11,742 nucleotides of DNA from Actinomycetes bacterium (GTDB taxonomy: Bacteria > Actinomycetota > Acidimicrobiia > Acidimicrobiales > Microtrichaceae). Each line of letters opens with the position of its first letter. Position 1 is the first letter of the stretch. Under the pieces are notes generated by a model. That model was not told the origin of the DNA. It ran no database searches and saw nothing but the letters and a program-made list of their open reading frames with translations. The translations under genes were made by a program, and so were the position numbers. The stretch spans positions 1 to 11,742 of the forward strand of contig JAEWED010000252.1 in NCBI GenBank assembly GCA_023389745.1. The letters run 5' to 3'. Of this stretch, positions 6,474-11,742 are shown one piece after another.

Positions 6474-6910
6474 CCGGCGGGCTGTTCGTCGCTCGGTCCC
6501 GCGGCGTCGGTGACCGGTGCGTCCTCGGCGGTGCCGCCCTGCTGGCCGATGCCGCGCAGGATCTCCTCGATCCGCAGCGCCGAGGACAGCACGGTGTCCG
6601 GGCGGAAGCGGATCTGCGGGGTGCGCCGCATCTTGACCTCTCGGTTGATCAGCTGCTGCACCTTCCAGCGCTGATCGTCGAGGGCTTCGGCGACCTCTTC
6701 GGAACGGCCGTCCTCGTCGGCGGACATCGCCGAGTAGAAGACGTCGGCGGTCTCGAGGGACCCGTCGACGTCGACGGCCGTGATGGTCACCAGCTCGAGT
6801 CGCTCGTCGCCGATGCGCTCGAGCTCGGACGCGACGATCTCGCGGAGCTGCTCGCCCACCCGATCGGTGCGGCTGAACTGTCGCGGTGCAGAGTGTCGCC
6901 GACGTGCCAT
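6470..6910 (-). CDS. rbfA: 30S ribosome-binding factor RbfA
   Basis: Small KH-fold factor that binds the immature 30S subunit and helps 16S rRNA 5'-end maturation. The 146 residues show the family pattern: RTDRVGEQLREIVASEL (14-30), the strand LVTITAVDVDGSLETADVFYSA (40-61), and VKMRRTPQIRFRPD with ALRIEEIL near 92-118. Residues 123-146 are an acidic, low-complexity tail. The ATG at 6910 is the first in-frame start next to the conserved N-terminus; the frame is open far upstream, antisense to the plus-strand gene, but that part has no family resemblance. Its Shine-Dalgarno is weak. It is cut off from infB by the opposing DUF4012 gene, so it needs its own promoter in 6911-7015 or one inside that gene's antisense. 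Confidence 0.93.
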   Translation of the reverse strand: MARRRHSAPRQFSRTDRVGEQLREIVASELERIGDERLELVTITAVDVDGSLETADVFYSAMSADEDGRSEEVAEALDDQRWKVQQLINREVKMRRTPQIRFRPDTVLSSALRIEEILRGIGQQGGTAEDAPVTDAAGPSDEQPAG

Positions 6911-7015
6911 ACCGACATTGGTACCACGCGCTCGACGGTCTGCCGTCCCGGTTTCCCGGGCGGGTGGAATTGCCCCGTCGAACGACGTTCGGTCTTCGGG
7001 CAGACTGACACCGTC
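6911..7015. promoter_or_regulatory. Divergent rbfA / DUF4012-gene promoter region
   Basis: This 105-base gap must hold the start of the rbfA-truB-ribF unit and of the plus-strand gene. For the plus strand, CAGACT at 7001-7006 is a poor -10 candidate with TCGAAC (6978-6983) at 17-base spacing. Initiation would then fall next to the ATG at 7016, fitting a leaderless mRNA and the lack of a Shine-Dalgarno. Inverted repeats lie at 6934-6947, 6947-6960 and 6979-6991 (CGAAC-N3-GTTCG). No clear minus-strand promoter is visible. Confidence 0.35.
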
Positions 7016-9346
7016 ATGAGCACGATGCAGGTCGACGCCCCGGCTCCGAAGGTCCGTCGATCCCGTCGCCGCTCCGAGTTGACCACGTTCCGGTTGATCG
7101 GGGTCTCGGTCATCGCAGCGGTCGCCGCCGCCGTCGCCGTGGCGACGACCGACGCGGCCCCCACCGGTACGGCGGTCCTCGATGCGCTCTACATCGGGGC
7201 AATCGTCGCGACGACCGTCGCTGCGGCGTCCCGTGCTCGCCGCTGGAGCCTGCTGATCTCGCCGGCACTCGTCACCGTCGGCCTCGAGTGGCCTGCGGTG
7301 CTGCTCGGGTTGGGCGCGCTCGCGATCGCGCTCGTGCTCGCCTGGCGGAACCGTCGCAATCGGGTCGCCGGGGCGCTCGTCGGCGCGCTCGTCTCGATCG
7401 CTGCCCTGCAGCTGAGCTGGCCCACCACGCCGTCGGGCGGAACCGCTGCGCTCGCGGCCGCTGCGGTCCTGCCGCTGTGGGTCTCGGGCTACCGCGTCGC
7501 GTCGCCGCGTGCTCGCCGGCGGATCGCGATCGCCGCGGCCGTCGTGCTCGGCGCCCTGGCGGTCGGGCTCGTGTCCGGGGCCGTCGTGGCACTGACCCAG
7601 CGGGCACAGGTCGTCGAAGCGGCGGATCGCACCAAGGACAGCGTCCGGGCGTTGAGCAACGGCGACGCCGGCGGGGGCGCCGCCGGCTTCGAGTCGGCGG
7701 CCGCCGACTTCTCGTCCGTCGTCGAGGCCACCGACGCCTGGTGGACCGTGCCGGCGCGGATGACGCCGGTGGTCGCCCAGAACCTGAACGCCGTGCGGAC
7801 CGTCGCGGCGTCGGGTGCGCAGCTGAACGCAGCTGCCGCCGTGGTCACCACACAGGTCGACTACGACCAGCTGCGCCTCCCCGACGGACGCATCGACCTG
7901 GAACGCCTGACGGCGTTCTCCCGACCCGTCGCCGAGGTGTCCCGGGCCGTGGAGGCCGCCGACGGGGCGATCGAGGGGTTGGTCTCGCCATGGATCGTCG
8001 CACCGATCCGTGAACAGCTCGACGAGCTGTCGCCGCAGCTCGTCGAGGTTCGGCGCAGCACCGCACTCGCCGCAGCGGCGGTCGAGGACCTGCCGTCGCT
8101 GCTGGGTGCCGACGGGCCTCGTCGCTACCTGCTGCTGCTCGGCAACCCCGCCGAGTCCCGCGACCTCGGCGGGCATCTCGGCAGCTGGGCGGAGCTCGTC
8201 GCGACCGAGGGCCGCCTCGAGGTCGCCCGCGTCGGCACGCCGTACGACCTGTTCGGACCTGCCACCGAGCCGCGCCCGGTGCTCGGGACCGACGTCCCGC
8301 CGGCGCTGTCCTCGATGGAGCCCACACGGTTCCCGCAGAACTGGGGCGCCAGCCCCGATCTGGCCGCCGTCACCGAGGTGGCCGCCGAGCTCTACCCCCA
8401 GTCAGCCGGCGGAGCGGAGATCGACGGTGTGCTCTACGCCGACCCGTTCGCGTTGGCAGCGCTGCTGGCGGTGACCGGGCCGATCACCACGAGCGACGGC
8501 ACCCGACTCTCCGACGCAGATGCCGTCGAGTTCCTCACCCGCGGTCAGTTCGTCGACCCCACCGGCAGCGAGCGGGACCCGGACGCCGCCGTCACCGAGG
8601 TCGTGCGCCTCGCGCTCGAACAGCTCACGACTCGCCGGCTGCCGGCGCCCGCCGAGTTCGCCGACCGGTTCGGGGCCGTGATCGCAGAAGGCCGCCTGCA
8701 GTTCCGCTCGCTGCACCCCGGGGACCGCGGCGTCCTGGTGCGCTCGGGGCTCGACCGACCGTTCCGGGCACCAGAGGGCGGCGACCTGCTCGCGGTGGTC
8801 AACCGCAACTCGAACCCGTCGAAGATCGACGCCTACCTGCAGCGGAGCATCGACTACGACGTCGACTGGGACCCGGCGACCGGCGAGGTGCGGTCCAGGG
8901 TCGTCGTCACCATGACCAACGACCTGCCGCCCGGCGACCTCGGCACCGAGGTCACGATCCCCGCGCCGGGGGCCGCTCCTGGCACCAACCGCACGCAGCT
9001 CTCGATCGTCACGCCGCTGCAGGCCACGGGCGCGCTGCTCGACGACACCGCGATCCCGATCGGGTCGACCTCGGAGTCGGGTGACCTCCGGCGGCACTCG
9101 GTGACCGTCGACCTCCTGCCGGGCGAGCAGCGCACCGTGAGCTTCGACCTGCACGGCCGGGTGAGCCCCGGTGAGCGGTACCGCCTGCGCTGGGTCGCCC
9201 AACCGCTCGTCCTCCCGGCCGACGCTCGGCTGCTGATCAGCTCCCGAGGTGCTCCGCTCGCCGGAGGTGCGCAGGACGGGATGGTCGCGCTCGGCACCGA
9301 TCGGGTCGTCGACGTCGTCGTCTCGACCGACGCCACCACCGGCTGA
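7016..9346 (+). CDS. DUF4012-type multi-pass membrane protein
   Basis: A 776-residue protein of unknown function. A basic N-terminus (RRSRRR) is followed by about five to six hydrophobic segments (roughly 24-46, 52-72, 77-110, 117-134, 142-158, 169-193). A large, presumably extracytoplasmic region then runs to the C-terminus. That region carries the DUF4012 signature as I know it: YLLLLGNPAESRDLGGHLGS (371-390, usually with GGF rather than GGH), FPQNWGASPDL (439-449), IDGVLYADPFALAALLAVTGPI (469-490) and NSNPSKIDAYLQRSIDYDV (598-616), then a beta-rich end. Family genes often sit near polysaccharide or cell-surface loci; here it stands alone. The ATG at 7016 was chosen because it precedes the basic/hydrophobic start; a second in-frame ATG is at 7025. 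It is the only plus-strand gene, splitting infB from rbfA. Base composition looks like its neighbours, so recent transfer is not indicated. Confidence 0.82.
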   Translation: MSTMQVDAPAPKVRRSRRRSELTTFRLIGVSVIAAVAAAVAVATTDAAPTGTAVLDALYIGAIVATTVAAASRARRWSLLISPALVTVGLEWPAVLLGLGALAIALVLAWRNRRNRVAGALVGALVSIAALQLSWPTTPSGGTAALAAAAVLPLWVSGYRVASPRARRRIAIAAAVVLGALAVGLVSGAVVALTQRAQVVEAADRTKDSVRALSNGDAGGGAAGFESAAADFSSVVEATDAWWTVPARMTPVVAQNLNAVRTVAASGAQLNAAAAVVTTQVDYDQLRLPDGRIDLERLTAFSRPVAEVSRAVEAADGAIEGLVSPWIVAPIREQLDELSPQLVEVRRSTALAAAAVEDLPSLLGADGPRRYLLLLGNPAESRDLGGHLGSWAELVATEGRLEVARVGTPYDLFGPATEPRPVLGTDVPPALSSMEPTRFPQNWGASPDLAAVTEVAAELYPQSAGGAEIDGVLYADPFALAALLAVTGPITTSDGTRLSDADAVEFLTRGQFVDPTGSERDPDAAVTEVVRLALEQLTTRRLPAPAEFADRFGAVIAEGRLQFRSLHPGDRGVLVRSGLDRPFRAPEGGDLLAVVNRNSNPSKIDAYLQRSIDYDVDWDPATGEVRSRVVVTMTNDLPPGDLGTEVTIPAPGAAPGTNRTQLSIVTPLQATGALLDDTAIPIGSTSESGDLRRHSVTVDLLPGEQRTVSFDLHGRVSPGERYRLRWVAQPLVLPADARLLISSRGAPLAGGAQDGMVALGTDRVVDVVVSTDATTG

Positions 9347-9453
9347 GCGGTGGCCACGCCCACAGGTGCCCACGCCCGGCGAGGCACCCGTCCGGTGAGC
9401 GGACGCGACGACGCCCGGCCGACGGCACCGAGGTGCACGACGGCCGGGCGTCG
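9336..9453. terminator. Convergent terminator cluster between DUF4012 gene and infB
   Basis: Four inverted repeats fill the gap between the two converging stops. A 6-bp stem (9336-9341 with 9348-9353) has the DUF4012-gene TGA in its loop. GGTGCC/GGCACC pair at 9365-9370 and 9383-9388. A 6-bp stem lies at 9389-9394 with 9400-9405. The largest is a perfect 13-bp stem (9409-9421 with 9441-9453) containing an inner hairpin (9425-9436). The last begins six bases past the infB TGA. None has a T-run, but the symmetry would serve both strands. Confidence 0.65.
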
Positions 9454-9459
9454 AAGTGC

Positions 9460-11742
9460 TCAGACCCGAGGGATCTCGCGCAGGTCGTAGGTCTCGATGA
9501 TGTCGCCGTTCTTCAGGTCCTGGAAGTCCGACAGGCCGATACCGCACTCGTAGCCGGCGGCGACCTCTCGCACGTCGTCCTTGAAGCGGCGCAGCGACGA
9601 GATCTCGCCCTTCCAGAGGATGCTGCCCTCACGCAGGAAGCGGACCTTGGACCCACGGGTGATCACACCGGACTGCACCAGGCAACCGGCGATCGCACCG
9701 ATCCTCGGGACCTTGAAGATCTCGCGGACCTCTGCCTCGCCCGTGACGACCTCTTCGTACTCGGGCTCGAGCATGCCGACCATCGCTGCCTCGACGTCCT
9801 CGAGCAGCTTGTAGATGATCTCGTAGGTCCGGATCTCGACGCCCTCGTTGGCGGCGAGGTCACGGGCCTGACGGCTCGGCCGGGTGTTGAAGCCGATGAT
9901 CGTCGCGTCCGAGGTGGCGGCGAGCTGGATGTCGGACTCGGAGATGCCACCGACGCCGCGGAGCACGAAGCCGACCTTGACCTCGGGACGCTCGAGCTTC
10001 TTGAGGCTCTCGGTGAGCGCTTCGAGCGAACCCTGGGCGTCGGCCTTGACGATGAGGTTGAGGCTCGTCTGCTCGCCGGCCTGGATCTGGGCGAAGATGT
10101 CCTCGAGGCGGGCACCCTGCACGTTCACCGCGGCGTTCTGGCCACGTGCGGCCTCACGCTGCCAGCGCTCGCGGGTCTCGGCGACCGAACGGGCCTTGCG
10201 CTCGTCCGGGGCCACCACGAAGTCGTCGCCGGCGAAGGGCACGTCGGACAGACCGAGCACCTCGACGGGGGTCGACGGACCCGCTTCCTTGATCTGCTCG
10301 CCGTGGTCGTTGATGAGCGCCCGGATGCGGCCCCAGGCGGGACCGGCGACCAGGGGATCACCGACACGCAGGGTGCCGTGCTGGACGAGGATCGAGGCGA
10401 CGGGGCCCCGACCGATGTCGAGGTGCGCCTCGATGACCACGCCTCGGGCGCGGCCTTCGTCGCTGGCACGGAGGTCCTCGATCTCGGCCACCACCAGCAG
10501 GTTCTCGAGCAGTTCGTCGATGCCGGTGCCCTGCAGCGCCGAGACCTCGCACATCATCGTGTCGCCGCCCCACGACTCGGGCACGAGCCCGTGCTCGGAG
10601 AGCTGCTGCATGACGCGGGTCGGATCCGCGCCCTCACGGTCGATCTTGTTGATCGCCACGACGATCGGGACCTCGGCCGCCTTGGCGTGCGCGATGGCCT
10701 CGAGGGTCTGGGGCATGACGCCGTCGTCCGCGGCGACGACCAGCACGACGATGTCGGTCGCGTCGGCACCACGGGCACGCATGGCGGTGAACGCCTCGTG
10801 ACCGGGGGTGTCGATGAACGTCAGCCGGCGGCCGTCCTTCTCTGCCTGGTAGGCACCGATGTGCTGGGTGATGCCACCGGCCTCACCTGCGACGACGTTC
10901 GCGTTGCGGATGCGGTCGAGCAGCTTGGTCTTGCCGTGGTCGACGTGACCCATGACGGTGATGACCGGGGCCCGATGGGGCCAGGACTCGTACTCGGCGT
11001 CGTCGGGCTCGGGGATGTCGAGGACCTTGCGGAGCTCGACCTCCTGCTCCTGACCGAGGTCGACCAGCGAGATCTCCGCGCCGACTTCGGCGGCGAAGAG
11101 CTCGATCATCTCGTCGGAGAGGGACTGGGTCGCGGTGACCATCTCGCCCTGCTGGAGCAGGAAGCGGACGACGTCGGCCGCGGTGCGGTTCAGGCGTGCG
11201 CCGAGGTCCTGCGGGGTGGACCCGCGCTCGATGACGACGACGCCCTCGGGCACCGGTGCACTCGCCGGCGTGTAGCTCGGCATGTCCATCGGCTGGAGCT
11301 CTTCGCGGTTGCGACGCCGACGTCCCTTGCGGCGCGGCGGGCGCTGCTGCCCACCGGGACGGCCACGGCCACCGGGGCCACCGCCGGGACCACCGCCGGG
11401 CGGTGGGAACGACGGACCACCGCCGGGACGGAATCCACCACCGGGACCACCACCGGGACGGGGACCGCCGCCACCGGGGCGAGGTCCGCGCGGTCCGCCG
11501 GGACCACGACCTGCGGGCGCGGGTCCGCGTCCGCCCAGGCCCGGGGGTGGCGGGATCGGCTTGCCGGAACGCGACAGCGGCGGGCCGGGAGGCGGCGGGA
11601 TCGGCTTGCCCGACGGCGACAGCGGCGGGCCGGGAGGCGGCGTGGGAGCCCCTCCGGGAGCCGGTGCGCCGGGAGCGGCAGCGGGACCGTCACCGGTGCG
11701 CGCGGCCGGAGCCTGCGGCGCACCTGCGGCAGGAGCCTGGGG
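9460..11742 (-). CDS. infB: Translation initiation factor IF-2, 5' end outside window
   Basis: GTPase that places fMet-tRNA on the 30S subunit and promotes subunit joining. The frame is open from the window edge, giving 760 visible residues. The first 134 or so form a Pro/Gly/Arg-rich linker, including a tandem 15-residue repeat (11551-11640), typical of actinobacterial IF-2. A basic stretch (RRKGRRRRNREE) and a short N2-like domain follow. The G domain has G1 GHVDHGKT (265-272), G3 DTPGH (311-315), G4 NKID (365-368) and G5 SAL near 401. Domains II to IV follow, with LKKLERPEVKVGFVLRGVGGISESD in domain III, and the protein ends LREIPRV. In-frame ATGs at 11289 and 11283 could be internal starts, as known for E. 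coli infB, but they lack a strong Shine-Dalgarno. A hairpin terminator lies just downstream. Confidence 0.97.
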   Translation of the reverse strand, partial: PQAPAAGAPQAPAARTGDGPAAAPGAPAPGGAPTPPPGPPLSPSGKPIPPPPGPPLSRSGKPIPPPPGLGGRGPAPAGRGPGGPRGPRPGGGGPRPGGGPGGGFRPGGGPSFPPPGGGPGGGPGGRGRPGGQQRPPRRKGRRRRNREELQPMDMPSYTPASAPVPEGVVVIERGSTPQDLGARLNRTAADVVRFLLQQGEMVTATQSLSDEMIELFAAEVGAEISLVDLGQEQEVELRKVLDIPEPDDAEYESWPHRAPVITVMGHVDHGKTKLLDRIRNANVVAGEAGGITQHIGAYQAEKDGRRLTFIDTPGHEAFTAMRARGADATDIVVLVVAADDGVMPQTLEAIAHAKAAEVPIVVAINKIDREGADPTRVMQQLSEHGLVPESWGGDTMMCEVSALQGTGIDELLENLLVVAEIEDLRASDEGRARGVVIEAHLDIGRGPVASILVQHGTLRVGDPLVAGPAWGRIRALINDHGEQIKEAGPSTPVEVLGLSDVPFAGDDFVVAPDERKARSVAETRERWQREAARGQNAAVNVQGARLEDIFAQIQAGEQTSLNLIVKADAQGSLEALTESLKKLERPEVKVGFVLRGVGGISESDIQLAATSDATIIGFNTRPSRQARDLAANEGVEIRTYEIIYKLLEDVEAAMVGMLEPEYEEVVTGEAEVREIFKVPRIGAIAGCLVQSGVITRGSKVRFLREGSILWKGEISSLRRFKDDVREVAAGYECGIGLSDFQDLKNGDIIETYDLREIPRV
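11551..11640. repeat. 45-bp tandem duplication in infB linker
   Basis: Two adjacent 45-base units (11551-11595 and 11596-11640) match at 42 of 45 positions. In IF-2 they encode PPPGPPLS(P/R)SGKPIP twice, so the only amino-acid change is Pro to Arg. The length keeps the reading frame, which fits slippage in a disordered linker. Confidence 0.9.

Noticed and set aside
6979..6991. CGAAC-N3-GTTCG as an SOS (LexA) box
   Set aside because: The half sites fit, but known Gram-positive LexA boxes have four bases between them, not three, and the flanking genes are not SOS genes.
6893..7015. Earlier start for the DUF4012-type gene at 6893
   Set aside because: It would overlap the rbfA start and add 41 residues without family character; the basic, membrane-protein-like N-terminus begins at 7016.
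6911..8176. Upstream extension of the rbfA frame to 568 codons
   Set aside because: The added part is antisense to the DUF4012-type gene and low in complexity. RbfA homology begins at the ATG at 6910.
1..11742. CRISPR arrays, tRNA/rRNA genes, insertion sequences, prophage or defence genes
   Set aside because: No regularly spaced repeats, tRNA-like cloverleaf, transposase motif or defence-type domain was seen on either strand. The gene content is core translation and RNA metabolism plus two accessory genes.

Overview
The window is about 70% GC, tightly packed, and reads as chromosomal core sequence from a high-GC Gram-positive (Actinomycetota). The protein style suggests a lineage outside the best-studied genera, perhaps Acidimicrobiia; that placement is inference from memory, not a search result. 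All genes except one lie on the minus strand.

Layout, in transcription order on the minus strand (high to low coordinates): infB (IF-2, 5' end cut by the window edge) ends at 9460. A DUF4012-type membrane protein gene follows on the plus strand (7016-9346). It converges on infB across a hairpin-rich gap and diverges from rbfA. The minus strand then resumes with rbfA (6470-6910), truB (5574-6473, overlapping rbfA by four bases), ribF (4563-5525), an alpha/beta hydrolase (3303-4391), rpsO (2877-3158) and pnp (103-2589). The widespread bacterial order infB-rbfA-truB-ribF-rpsO-pnp is therefore kept, with two insertions: the opposing DUF4012 gene between infB and rbfA, and the hydrolase between ribF and rpsO.

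The core genes form the familiar translation and RNA-metabolism cluster: initiation factor, 30S maturation factor, tRNA pseudouridine synthase, FMN/FAD synthesis, ribosomal protein S15, and the exoribonuclease PNPase. Gaps are short, and most hold hairpins without U-tracts.

No mobile element, CRISPR array, tRNA or rRNA was seen, and no obvious new multi-gene system. The most unusual signal is small: three neighbouring genes (truB, ribF, rpsO) each carry a short direct duplication (19, 22 and about 22 bp) that copies the stop codon and its surroundings. Other points of interest are an acidic plus Gly/Arg-rich PNPase tail, a hairpin directly beside the pnp Shine-Dalgarno, the opposing gene splitting the infB operon, a 45-bp tandem duplication in the IF-2 linker, and truB and ribF lying in one frame separated only by a TGA.
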